Source of the DNA: Paenarthrobacter aurescens
Lineage (GTDB): Bacteria; Actinomycetota; Actinomycetes; Actinomycetales; Micrococcaceae
DNA: 64,000 nucleotides
NCBI RefSeq assembly: GCF_025421775.1
Contig: NZ_JAOEFX010000005.1
Location: forward strand, 310,001 to 374,000
Direction of reading: 5' to 3'
The translations under genes and the position numbers were made by a program. How positions within the stretch are numbered: position 1 is the stretch's first letter; each line of letters begins with the position of its first letter. This document shows positions 37,394-45,971 of the stretch, piece by piece. Below the pieces are notes generated by a model. It was given only the letters and a program-made list of their open reading frames with translations. It had not been told where the DNA came from and searched no databases.

Positions 37394-38442
37394 CCACACT
37401 GCAAGGCCCGGTAGACGCGCCGGACATCGTGGCCGTGTTGGGCGCAGGATCGTGGGGCACCACCTTTGCCAAGGTCCTGGCAGATGCTGCTGAAGCCACT
37501 GGCGCTAAGCGCACCATCCGGATCTGGGGACGTCGCACCGAAGTCGTGGAGCAGATCAACTCTTCGCACCGCAACGAGCAGTACCTGAAAGACATTGAAC
37601 TTCCGGCGTCCGTCAGTGCATCCACAGATGTGGCAGAGGTACTCAAAGACGCCACGTTGGTGGTCCTCGCGGTTCCGGCCCAATCCCTGAGGCCGCAACT
37701 GGGTGAGTGGAAACCGTTGCTGGCGCCCGATGCCGTGGTTGTGTCCCTGATGAAGGGCTTGGAACTGGGTACGGACGCCAGGATGAGCGAAGTCATTGCG
37801 CAGGAGCTTGGCCTCCCAGCCTCGCGGGTAGCTGTCGTTTCCGGCCCCAACCTTGCGATGGAAATCGCAAGGGAACAACCAACGGCCTCCGTTGTGGCCT
37901 GCAGTGACGCGGACACCGCGGCTGCGATTGCCCTGTGCTGCACGGCACCGTACTTCCGGCCCTACACCAGCACCGACGTTGTGGGCGTGGAAATCGGTGG
38001 GATCGTCAAGAACGTGATCGCGCTTGCCGTGGGTATCTGCGAAGGCCGTCAGATGGGTGACAACACCAAGGCTTCCGTCATTACCCGCGGACTCGCCGAG
38101 ACCTCGCGCCTGGCCTTGGCACTCGGCGGGGAAGCGCACACCATGGCTGGCCTCGCAGGCCTCGGCGATCTCGTGGCTACTTGCTCATCCGCCCTTTCGA
38201 GGAATCACACAGCGGGCCGGCTGCTGGGCGAAGGGCTCAGCCTGGAAGAAGTGGCCGAACATATGACCCAGACCGCTGAAGGCATCAAGTCCGGTCCTGC
38301 CGTTCATGAACTCGCTGGCAAGTTGAATGTCGAAATGCCCATCACAGCAGCCGTTGTGGCGGTGCTTGAAGGCAGAATGTCCGTTGATGACCTGGGGCCG
38401 CGACTGCTGGCCCGGGCACTGAAGTCCGAAGGCGACTACTGA
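37390..38442 (+). CDS. gpsA: Glycerol-3-phosphate dehydrogenase (NAD(P)+)
   Basis: 350 residues. It reduces dihydroxyacetone phosphate to sn-glycerol-3-phosphate for phospholipids. Dinucleotide motif GAGSWGTTFAKV at residues 18-29; catalytic Lys in GVEIGGIVKNVIALAVGICEG (read as GGIVKNVIALAVG); C-terminal substrate motif GLAGLGDLVATCSS. The start overlaps the plsC stop, and ddl begins three bases after its own stop. Confidence 0.96.
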   Translation: MTTLQGPVDAPDIVAVLGAGSWGTTFAKVLADAAEATGAKRTIRIWGRRTEVVEQINSSHRNEQYLKDIELPASVSASTDVAEVLKDATLVVLAVPAQSLRPQLGEWKPLLAPDAVVVSLMKGLELGTDARMSEVIAQELGLPASRVAVVSGPNLAMEIAREQPTASVVACSDADTAAAIALCCTAPYFRPYTSTDVVGVEIGGIVKNVIALAVGICEGRQMGDNTKASVITRGLAETSRLALALGGEAHTMAGLAGLGDLVATCSSALSRNHTAGRLLGEGLSLEEVAEHMTQTAEGIKSGPAVHELAGKLNVEMPITAAVVAVLEGRMSVDDLGPRLLARALKSEGDY

Positions 38443-38444
38443 TA

Positions 38445-39581
38445 GTGACTGAAGAAACCACCAACAGCGCAGGCGTCCGTCCGCGCGTAGCGATCCTCTT
38501 TGGCGGGCGTTCCAGTGAACATGCCGTCAGTTGCGTCACGGCTGCCGGTGTCATGGGGGCCATCGACAAGAACAAGTACGAGGTCATTCCCATTGGCATC
38601 GCCAAGTCGGGTCAGTGGGTGCTGGCGTCGGGCGACACCAGCCAGTGGTCCTTGAGCTCCGCTGCGCTTCCTGAGGTAGCACCCTCGGGCAAGACTGTGA
38701 CCCTGGCCGAAGTCGGTGGAGCACATCAGCTCATCGTGACCGAACCCAACGCCGTTCCCCAGGAGCTGGGGTCCGTGGACGTTGTCTTCCCGCTCCTTCA
38801 TGGTCCATGGGGCGAGGACGGAACCGTCCAGGGCCTTCTTGAATTGTCGGACACCCGCTATGTGGGTGCCGGTGTCCTGGCCTCCGCGGTCGGCATGGAC
38901 AAGCACTTCATGAAGGTGGTCTTCGAAGCCGCCGGACTGAACGTAGGTCCCTACATCGCTGTTACGGACCGCGAATGGCTCACGGATGCCGAGGCTGTCC
39001 GCAAGCGCGTGGACAAACTGGGCTTCCCGGTGTTCGTCAAACCCGCGCGGGCAGGTTCATCCATGGGAATCTCAAAGGTGGATTCGATGGAGGAACTGGA
39101 CGTCGCGGTTGAAGAAGCCCGTCGCCATGACCTGAAGCTGGTCATTGAAGCCGGCATTGTGGGCCGGGAGATCGAGTGTGCCGTTCTCCAAGGACGCGGC
39201 ACAGACACGCCGCGGACCTCCATGCCCGGTGAAATCGCCGTGGCCGTTGGGGAGCACCAGTTCTACGACTTTGCGGCCAAGTACGTTGACGATGGTGCCG
39301 CAGCGCTTAGCTGCCCTGCCGACATGCCGGACGAAGCCATCGCCCGTGTGCGCGAACTTGCAGCCGTCGCCTTCGATGCCGTGGGAGCCGAGGGCCTCAG
39401 CCGCGTCGACTTCTTTTACACCCCCGCCGGCGAACTGATCATCAATGAGATCAACACCATGCCTGGCTTCACGCCCAAAAGCATGTACCCGCAAATGTGG
39501 GCAGCATCCGGTTTGGCCTATGGCGAGCTGATCGACGAGCTCATCCACCTGGCGCTGACGCGCAAGACGGGTCTTCGCTAG
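38445..39581 (+). CDS. ddl: D-alanine--D-alanine ligase
   Basis: 378 residues, GTG start, with no clear ribosome site and three bases after gpsA, so coupled. It joins two D-alanines for the peptidoglycan stem peptide. N-terminal motif ILFGGRSSEHAVSCVTA; ATP-grasp region FVKPARAGSSMGISKV; the C-terminal metal-binding EINTMPGFTPKSMYPQMW. The LFGGRSSEH and tyrosine-containing loop are consistent with a D-Ala-D-Ala rather than D-Ala-D-Lac ligase, though I cannot be sure of that from the loop alone. Confidence 0.96.
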   Translation: MTEETTNSAGVRPRVAILFGGRSSEHAVSCVTAAGVMGAIDKNKYEVIPIGIAKSGQWVLASGDTSQWSLSSAALPEVAPSGKTVTLAEVGGAHQLIVTEPNAVPQELGSVDVVFPLLHGPWGEDGTVQGLLELSDTRYVGAGVLASAVGMDKHFMKVVFEAAGLNVGPYIAVTDREWLTDAEAVRKRVDKLGFPVFVKPARAGSSMGISKVDSMEELDVAVEEARRHDLKLVIEAGIVGREIECAVLQGRGTDTPRTSMPGEIAVAVGEHQFYDFAAKYVDDGAAALSCPADMPDEAIARVRELAAVAFDAVGAEGLSRVDFFYTPAGELIINEINTMPGFTPKSMYPQMWAASGLAYGELIDELIHLALTRKTGLR

Positions 39582-39585
39582 AGCA

Positions 39586-40095
39586 CTACTGTGTGGTCGG
39601 CAGGTTCTGCAGGTCTTCTTGTCCTACGCACTTGCCGGTCGGCTTGATCTTGCCGACTGCGGCCGCAAGTTCAGTCAGGACTGTCGCGGAGCTGATGTTT
39701 GCTGCCTCCAGCTTGACCGGGTCTATCAGGATCTCGGTGGCTGGTTCGCGGCCAAACGTGGTCAGGGTGTAGACAGGATCGCCTTCCTTAATGACCCAGT
39801 CGATGTCATTGACGCTCACGCATCTGTCGGTCGTGGGACCGGGAACGTTCACCCCGCATCGGAGGATGACCTGCGACGGTTCACCCCATGCCGCGGTGGC
39901 CTGGCTGTTGGTCTTCCGGAGGGTGGCACTACCGATCTGGTCCGGCAGGGCCACCATCATGGGGGCACAGGCGGGATTGGCGGCGTCGGCAGCAGCCGTA
40001 ACGTCAACGGTGGGGGAACAGGCCGACAAAGCGAGGACGGATGCAGAGGCCAGGGAAACGGCCAGGGCAGTCCGGCGGAGGGTCTTGTGGTGCAT
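39586..40095 (-). CDS. DUF3515 family lipoprotein
   Basis: 169 residues with a signal peptide and lipobox LSAC (Cys26), so anchored on the outer face of the membrane. The remainder carries DUF3515 features (CAPMMVALPDQIGSATLRKT, WGEPSQVILRCGV, GREPATEILIDP), with four further cysteines that may form disulfides. Function unknown; actinobacteria keep it beside ddl and thiL. It converges on ddl with four bases between stops and is divergent from thiL. Confidence 0.88.
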   Translation of the reverse strand: MHHKTLRRTALAVSLASASVLALSACSPTVDVTAAADAANPACAPMMVALPDQIGSATLRKTNSQATAAWGEPSQVILRCGVNVPGPTTDRCVSVNDIDWVIKEGDPVYTLTTFGREPATEILIDPVKLEAANISSATVLTELAAAVGKIKPTGKCVGQEDLQNLPTTQ

Positions 40096-40217
40096 CCATC
40101 CAGCCTATCCCGCATGTCCGGCCCGGCAGATTCGCGTAGCGAGGGTCACATTCCTGCCGCTCCCGGGGTGACTGTCCGCAGCGCTGTTTTGTCAGGGGAT
40201 CGCGATAGCGTAGAGCC

Positions 40218-41231
40218 GTGCCTGCAGAACAGTTGACCGTCCAAGACCTTTCGGAGTCCGAGCTCCTTGCCCGGATCTTTCCGCGCCTGAACCACAGCCC
40301 GGGTGTTTTGTTGGGACCCGGCGACGATGCTGCCCTTATCGCGGCGCCGGACGGCCGCACCTTGATCTCCATTGACACCCAAACCCAGGACCAGGACTTC
40401 CGGCTTGAGTGGAACAACGGCTACCGGACCACGGGGTACGACGTCGGCTGGAAGGCCGCTGCTCAAAACCTCAGCGACATCAACGCCATGGGAGGCAGCG
40501 CCACCTCCCTCGTGGTCAGCTTGACCATGCCGCCCGCCACGCCCGTCGAATGGGTTGAATCGTTTGCCGACGGCCTCACCGCGGCAATTGTGGGCCTGGG
40601 TGCCCCGGACTGCTCCGTTGCCGGCGGAGACCTCGGCAGGGGCCGCGAACTCGCGGTGACCGTCGCCGTCGTCGGAACGCTTGCGGGGGTGGCGCCGGTG
40701 CTGAGGTCCGGCGCCACACCAGGGGACGTCGTGGCGGTTGCGGGGACCTTGGGCCGGGCTGCGGCCGGGTGGGCGCTGCTGGAGAGCAATGTGCCCCTGG
40801 ACGGCCTTGCAAAGGAGTTGACGGAGTTGGTGGACTGCCAGTGCAGGCCCCAACCACCGCTGGCAGCAGGACCTCTGGCCGCGCGTGCAGGTGCCACCGC
40901 CATGATGGACGTGTCCGATGGCCTGCTTCGCGATGGCGGCCGAATGGCCGGGGCCAGCAACGTGGTCCTGGATTTTGATCCGGTGGCCCTCAAGAAGCAC
41001 GCCCAGCCGCTGGAACGGGCAGCTGCGCTCCTGGGCCGGGAGGCGATGCCCTGGGTTCTGGGTGGGGGAGAAGACCATGGACTGCTTGCCACCTTCCCAG
41101 CGGGAATTCAGCTGCCGACCGGCTTCACTGCGATAGGCTCAGTTCAAGCCGTTGTCGAGCCGCCAGGCAGCGGCGTCCGGATCGCCGGGCAAGCTGCTGA
41201 CACCGTTGGATGGGATCACTTTGCAGACTAA
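40218..41231 (+). CDS. thiL: Thiamine-monophosphate kinase
   Basis: 337 residues from a GTG at 40218; TAGCGT (40206-40211) ends six bases upstream, so probably leaderless. It phosphorylates thiamine monophosphate to the diphosphate cofactor, which IlvB in this same window needs. PurM-like ATP-binding fold: GPGDDAALI, the metal motif SDINAMGGSATSLVVSL, and AGGDLGRG. Length is typical. The DAK2 gene overlaps its end. Confidence 0.94.
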   Translation: MPAEQLTVQDLSESELLARIFPRLNHSPGVLLGPGDDAALIAAPDGRTLISIDTQTQDQDFRLEWNNGYRTTGYDVGWKAAAQNLSDINAMGGSATSLVVSLTMPPATPVEWVESFADGLTAAIVGLGAPDCSVAGGDLGRGRELAVTVAVVGTLAGVAPVLRSGATPGDVVAVAGTLGRAAAGWALLESNVPLDGLAKELTELVDCQCRPQPPLAAGPLAARAGATAMMDVSDGLLRDGGRMAGASNVVLDFDPVALKKHAQPLERAAALLGREAMPWVLGGGEDHGLLATFPAGIQLPTGFTAIGSVQAVVEPPGSGVRIAGQAADTVGWDHFAD

Positions 41232-42315
41232 GATCGCCGCGAATGCGCACGCCATGAAACGCTGGCTCGGCAAGGCGGAGGTGGTCCTCGGCAACCACAG
41301 CGACCGCCTCAATGCGATCAACATCTTCCCTGTGGCTGACGGCGATACCGGCACCAACCTGTATCTCACGGTCAGGGCGGCCGTCTCCGCCCTTGACGAC
41401 GCTGCGCCGGAAACCACGGAAACAGGAAATGATGTGGGCGCCGTACTCTCACGCGCCGGGCAGGCAGCAATGGAACAGGCACGAGGTAACTCGGGCACGC
41501 TGTTTGCGGTCTTCCTGTGTGCCGCTGCTGAACCGCTGGCAGGCAAGTCACGACTCAGTGCGCCGCTGCTGGCCACGGCCCTGAACAGGGCCCAGATCCG
41601 AGCCTGGTCCGCGTTGAGCGAGCCCGTCGCCGGAACCATGCTCTCGGTCCTGGAGGCGGCCGCACATGCGGCCCAAGCCGTGGATGCTTCCCAGAACTCC
41701 GACGACAGCAACCATGCGCTGGGCCTGTCGCTCGACGCCGTAGTGGAGGCCGCCTTCCAAGCCGTTGTCCGCACCGAGAACGAGCTCGCTCCCTTGCACG
41801 AAGCGCATGTGGTGGATGCCGGCGGTGTAGGCATGCTGCTGGTCCTGGACTGCCTCCGCTCCGCCGTCCTGGGTGAGGACATCCAGGACGAACTCCTGGA
41901 TGGGTTGCACGGTTACAAACTGCAGGATCCCCACATCCACGAGCACATGCCGGCCGATGACGGCGTTGAAGTCATGTGCACCATCAGCCTTTCGCCCTTG
42001 AACGCGGCAATCCTCCGGCAGCGCCTGGATGAGATGGGTGATTCGGTCATCATGAGCCAGGTGGGTGGAGTCCAAGGCCGGGAACAGGACGACGACGACG
42101 AATCCGCTGTTGAAGCAAGCTACCGGTGGCGGGTCCATGTGCACGTTCCGGATCCTGAGCCGGCCGTAGCCCTGATACGTTCGCTGGGGGAGCCCACCGA
42201 CATCGCAGTCAGCCAACTGGCCCTGCCCCGTGACAAAGGCCCGGAAGCGGCGCCACAAGAGCCAACCGGCACCGAAGAACCCAGCATTCCAGGCCAGTCA
42301 CGGCATGATTACTGA
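41221..42315 (+). CDS. DAK2 (DhaL-like) domain protein, FakA/YloV-related
   Basis: 364 residues if started at the TTG at 41221, which has GGATGGGA upstream and overlaps the thiL end by 11 bases; the ATG at 41254 (MKRWLGKAEVV) is an equally reasonable start. The DhaL domain has the Asp-rich metal/nucleotide motif FPVADGDTGTNLYLT and the GNSGTLF loop; a second domain follows residue ~210. Family members include the fatty-acid kinase FakA and proteins of unknown role; no DegV/FakB partner is adjacent here. Its end overlaps recG by 11 bases, as in other actinobacteria. Confidence 0.85.
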   Translation: MQTKIAANAHAMKRWLGKAEVVLGNHSDRLNAINIFPVADGDTGTNLYLTVRAAVSALDDAAPETTETGNDVGAVLSRAGQAAMEQARGNSGTLFAVFLCAAAEPLAGKSRLSAPLLATALNRAQIRAWSALSEPVAGTMLSVLEAAAHAAQAVDASQNSDDSNHALGLSLDAVVEAAFQAVVRTENELAPLHEAHVVDAGGVGMLLVLDCLRSAVLGEDIQDELLDGLHGYKLQDPHIHEHMPADDGVEVMCTISLSPLNAAILRQRLDEMGDSVIMSQVGGVQGREQDDDDESAVEASYRWRVHVHVPDPEPAVALIRSLGEPTDIAVSQLALPRDKGPEAAPQEPTGTEEPSIPGQSRHDY

Positions 42316-44560
42316 GCTGGAACTACCCCTCGAACGCAGGATAGGAAAGCGGTCCGCGGCCGTCATCGACAAGCACTTGGGGCTCAAGACCGCAGGCGCC
42401 TTGCTGAATTACTTTCCGCGACGTTACCTGAGCCGCGGTGAATTGACTCCGATCAGCAACCTTCCGCTGGACGAAGAAGTCACGCTCATTGCGCGTGTGC
42501 TGTCCAACAGCACGCGGCAGATGCGGGCCCGGCGCGGTTCCATCACGGATGTGGTGGTGACGGACGAGGCCGGTGGAAGCAGTGCGCAGGGCACGTTGAA
42601 GGTCAGCTTCTTCAACGGATTCCGCGCCAAGGCAGAACTCCTGGCTGGCCGCCGGGCGATGTTCTCGGGAAAGGTGACCCGCTACGGTGGATCTCTCGGC
42701 TTGACCAACCCCGATTTCCTGCTGCTGGACGAGGACCCCGAAGCCGAGGGGGCCGTGGATCCGGAGAAACTGGCTGCCATGCCCATCCCGGTCTATCCGG
42801 CGACGGCCAAGCTGACCAGTTGGTCCATCCACAAAGTGATTACTGCCTTGCTGCAGACCATGGACCTTGACGCCTTGAAGGATCCGCTGCCGGCCGACAT
42901 CGTCCGAAGGGACGGGCTACTCAGCGTGGCCGAGGCCTACCGGTTGATCCATTCGCCCGAAACCTCAAAGGATTGGCAACGGGCCCAGGAACGCTTCCGC
43001 TACCAGGAGGCCCTGGTTCTGCAGACAGCCCTGGCACGGCGCCGGGCCCAGCTTGCGGCGGAGGAAGCCACGGCACGCCGGCCGCTCAGCGGGGGTTTGC
43101 TCAGCACGTTTGACCAGCACCTGCCCTTCACACTGACTGCCGGCCAGTCCGCCGTCGGGAAGACCCTTTCGGAAGAACTTGCACGGGACACGCCTATGAA
43201 CAGGCTGCTGCAGGGCGAAGTGGGTTCCGGTAAAACCATCGTTGCCCTCCGCGCCATGTTGCAGGTAGTGGATGCAGGCGGCCAAGCTGCGCTGCTGGCG
43301 CCCACGGAGGTTCTTGCGGCCCAGCATTTTCAGTCCATCCGCCGGACCCTGGGTACGTTGGCCAGGGACCATGTATTCGGTGGCGCAGGCATGCTCGGCG
43401 GCGACTCGACACCTGAATCCGTGCAAGTGACGCTGCTGACGGGTTCCATGCCTACCGCAGCGCGCAAGCAGGCAATGTTGGACGCCGCTTCCGGAAACGC
43501 GGGAATCGTGATCGGCACCCACGCTCTGCTGAGCGACAAAACGAGCTTCCAGGACCTCGGCTTGATCGTGGTGGATGAACAACACCGGTTTGGCGTGGAG
43601 CAACGTGACGCCCTTCGGGCCAAAGCGCAGCGGCCACCTCACTTGCTGGTCATGACGGCCACACCCATCCCGCGTACCGTTGCGATGACGGTCTTCGGGG
43701 ACCTCGAGACCTCTATCCTCGATGAACTTCCCGCCGGTCGTGCCCCGATTTCGACGCATGTGGTGGGACTCGTGGAGAACCCCGGATGGGTGGACCGCAT
43801 ATGGAAACGGTCGCGCGAAGAAGTCGATTCGGGCCATCAGGTGTATGTGGTGTGCCCCAAGATCGGATCGGACGACGACGGCGACTTCAGTCCCGGGGAA
43901 GCGGCACCCAGCGACGCCGACCTTGCCGACGACGCCGCGGCGCGGGAGCTCGCATCGGTGATAACCGTCGTCGAAAGCCTCCTGCAGGAGCCGTCCCTCG
44001 CGGGAGTCAGCGTGGCGCCGCTTCATGGCCGGCAGGACCCGCAACTGAAATCCGACACCATGGCATCGTTCGCGGCCAACCAGACCAAGGTGCTTGTTTC
44101 CACAACCGTCATCGAGGTGGGCGTGGATGTCCATAACGCCACCCTGATGGTCATTCTGGACGCCGATCGCTTTGGGATTTCACAACTGCACCAGCTCCGG
44201 GGCCGGGTGGGCCGAGGGGGCTTGCCGGGCACCTGCCTGCTGGTAACCACACTGGAACCGGGCCACCCCAGCCGGAGACGCCTTGAGGCAGTCGCTTCAA
44301 CCACTGACGGGTTTGAACTCTCCCAGGAAGACTTGAAGCTCCGCCGTGAAGGCGACATCCTGGGTGCCTCGCAATCAGGTGGACGTTCCACACTGAAGTT
44401 GCTGCGGGTCCTTGAACACGAGGACATCATTGCCCGTGCCCGCACGGACGCCCAGGGGCTGGTGGCCGCGGACCCTGCCCTGCAGCACCAGCCAGCACTC
44501 GCCGCAGCGATCGACGAATACTTGAACCCCGAAAAGGAGGCGTTCCTTGAACGCGGTTAG
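42305..44560 (+). CDS. recG: ATP-dependent DNA helicase RecG
   Basis: 751 residues from the ATG at 42305, overlapping the previous gene. RecG reverses stalled forks and processes branched recombination intermediates. The N-terminal wedge/OB domain (LLNYFPRRYLSRGE, IARVLSNSTRQMRARRG) is followed by the helicase core: Walker A GEVGSGKT (304-311), DEQH box near 424 (VVDEQHRFGVEQRDAL), motif III TATPIPRT, and the C-terminal QLHQLRGRVGRGGLPGTC. An acidic insert (SDDDGDFSPGEAAPSDADLA) near residue 535 is longer than in E. coli but common in actinobacteria. Confidence 0.96.
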   Translation: MITELELPLERRIGKRSAAVIDKHLGLKTAGALLNYFPRRYLSRGELTPISNLPLDEEVTLIARVLSNSTRQMRARRGSITDVVVTDEAGGSSAQGTLKVSFFNGFRAKAELLAGRRAMFSGKVTRYGGSLGLTNPDFLLLDEDPEAEGAVDPEKLAAMPIPVYPATAKLTSWSIHKVITALLQTMDLDALKDPLPADIVRRDGLLSVAEAYRLIHSPETSKDWQRAQERFRYQEALVLQTALARRRAQLAAEEATARRPLSGGLLSTFDQHLPFTLTAGQSAVGKTLSEELARDTPMNRLLQGEVGSGKTIVALRAMLQVVDAGGQAALLAPTEVLAAQHFQSIRRTLGTLARDHVFGGAGMLGGDSTPESVQVTLLTGSMPTAARKQAMLDAASGNAGIVIGTHALLSDKTSFQDLGLIVVDEQHRFGVEQRDALRAKAQRPPHLLVMTATPIPRTVAMTVFGDLETSILDELPAGRAPISTHVVGLVENPGWVDRIWKRSREEVDSGHQVYVVCPKIGSDDDGDFSPGEAAPSDADLADDAAARELASVITVVESLLQEPSLAGVSVAPLHGRQDPQLKSDTMASFAANQTKVLVSTTVIEVGVDVHNATLMVILDADRFGISQLHQLRGRVGRGGLPGTCLLVTTLEPGHPSRRRLEAVASTTDGFELSQEDLKLRREGDILGASQSGGRSTLKLLRVLEHEDIIARARTDAQGLVAADPALQHQPALAAAIDEYLNPEKEAFLERG

Positions 44561-44596
44561 AAGTCCAAGGATCCACAACCCGTACGGAGCGGTCCA

Positions 44597-45163
44597 GTGA
44601 GCCGGATCATTGCCGGAGTTGGTGGCGGGAACCCCCTGACCAGCGTTCCCGGCACAGCAACGCGTCCCACCACGGACCGGGTCAAGGAAGCGCTGTTCTC
44701 CCGCCTGGAATCATTGGCCATCATTGACGATGCCCGGGTGTTGGACCTCTACGCCGGTTCGGGGGCCTTGGGGATTGAGAGTGCCAGCCGGGGTGCCCGC
44801 AGCGTGGATCTTGTGGAATTCGACGCCAAGGCAAGCGACGTCTGCCAGCGCAATGCGGACTTGGTTAATCAGCTCCTGGGCGGCAAGAGGGTCTCGGTCC
44901 ACCGATCCAAGGTGGAATCGTTCCTGGAGCGTGCGGCGGACGCTGACAGGTGGGACCTGGTCTTCCTGGATCCGCCCTACCCCTTGGAAGAAGCGGCCGT
45001 GAGCGCTGTGCTTGCAAAGTTGGCGCCTCACCTGGATGACGCCGCTGTGGTGGTAGTGGAGCGGAGTTCGCGAAGCCCTGAACCTGCCTGGCCTGAAGCC
45101 TTGGAATGCTTCGCCGACAAAAAGTACGGCGAAACCAAACTCTGGTTCGCTGAGCCGGCCTAG
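44597..45163 (+). CDS. rsmD: 16S rRNA (guanine(966)-N2)-methyltransferase
   Basis: 188 residues, GTG start. It methylates G966 of 16S rRNA in the assembled 30S subunit. SAM motif I LDLYAGSGALGIESASRGA; catalytic motif FLDPPY at residues 124-128; the N-terminal RIIAGVGGG ... RPTTDRVKEALFSRL is the family signature. It follows recG by 36 bases and converges on the spermidine-synthase-like gene with seven bases between stops. coaD, often next to rsmD, lies a little further on the same strand. Confidence 0.93.
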   Translation: MSRIIAGVGGGNPLTSVPGTATRPTTDRVKEALFSRLESLAIIDDARVLDLYAGSGALGIESASRGARSVDLVEFDAKASDVCQRNADLVNQLLGGKRVSVHRSKVESFLERAADADRWDLVFLDPPYPLEEAAVSAVLAKLAPHLDDAAVVVVERSSRSPEPAWPEALECFADKKYGETKLWFAEPA

Positions 45164-45170
45164 GAGGCGG

Positions 45171-45971
45171 TCAAGGCCGGCCCGTAATCCGGTCCAGGTC
45201 CATGCCGGTGAGTAGGGTGGCGGGGTGTGGGCCGCGGGCAAGCAGCTCCGCTGTCCACTCCGGCGACCACGGCCTCCGGGTGCCCACCAGGATGATGTTG
45301 CCGGGGTATCGGCCAGCGAACATTCCCGTTTCGGCGAAGGCTGCGACGTCCGGCATGGCCTGGCGCATGGCAGCCACTTGGCTGCGCACCAGTGTCAGCG
45401 CGGGTTCGTCGCCTACGTTGACGATCAGGACCCCCTCCGGGCCCAGGCGCGCCGCTGCTTCTTCGTAGAACTCCCTGCAGGCGATATGGGCCGGTGCTTC
45501 GGGGCCGGAGAAAATATCAAGAATCACGACGTCGAACAGCACCTGGGCGGAAAGCTCCGCCAAGGCGTCGCGGGCGTCGCCGATGTGGGTGTGCAGGATG
45601 GTGCCCTCGGGCAAGGGCAGCTGTTGAAGCACGAAGTCCAGCAGTTCGCGCTCAAGTTCAACCGCGTACTGTTCCGAGCCGGGGCGGGTCGCCTGGACGT
45701 AGCGCGCAAGGGTGAGGGCGCCTGCGCCCAGATGCAGGGCGCTGATGGGTGCTCCGGGTTCAGCGGCCAGGTCCACCACGTGCCCGATCCTGCGCAGGTA
45801 CTCGTAGAAGATCTCCGAGGGATCGGCAAGGTTCACGTGTGATTGCTCGGCTCCGCCGATGCTGAGGATGAAGCTGCCATCGATGAGGGAGTCCGCGTCA
45901 ATGGTGGCGTGCTGTCCTGTGGTTCGGAGGAAGCGCGTGGCGTGGTGCTGGCCGGCGCCTGTGGGACTCAG
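45171..45971 (-). CDS. Spermidine synthase-like methyltransferase-fold protein (probable CTG start)
   Basis: The Rossmann region (ISALHLGAGALTLARYVQAT, VVILDIFSGPEAP) resembles spermidine synthases, but the aminopropyl-transferase GGGD motif reads GAGA, so the activity is doubtful. The first canonical start, GTG at 45836, would give 221 residues. In-frame sequence upstream still reads like the family's N-terminus (HATIDADSLIDGSFILSIGG, then AEQSHVNLADP), so the gene must begin further up. No ATG, GTG or TTG exists there in frame; a CTG at 45971 overlaps the aminotransferase stop and has AGGA six bases before it, giving 266 residues. I therefore favour the CTG start. An ATT at about 45906 is a weaker option. 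Confidence 0.7.
   Translation of the reverse strand: MSPTGAGQHHATRFLRTTGQHATIDADSLIDGSFILSIGGAEQSHVNLADPSEIFYEYLRRIGHVVDLAAEPGAPISALHLGAGALTLARYVQATRPGSEQYAVELERELLDFVLQQLPLPEGTILHTHIGDARDALAELSAQVLFDVVILDIFSGPEAPAHIACREFYEEAAARLGPEGVLIVNVGDEPALTLVRSQVAAMRQAMPDVAAFAETGMFAGRYPGNIILVGTRRPWSPEWTAELLARGPHPATLLTGMDLDRITGRP

Noticed and set aside
41152..41220. Extended N-terminus for the DAK2 protein from position 41152
   Set aside because: It would overlap thiL by 80 bases without conservation; starts at 41221 or 41254 fit the family better.
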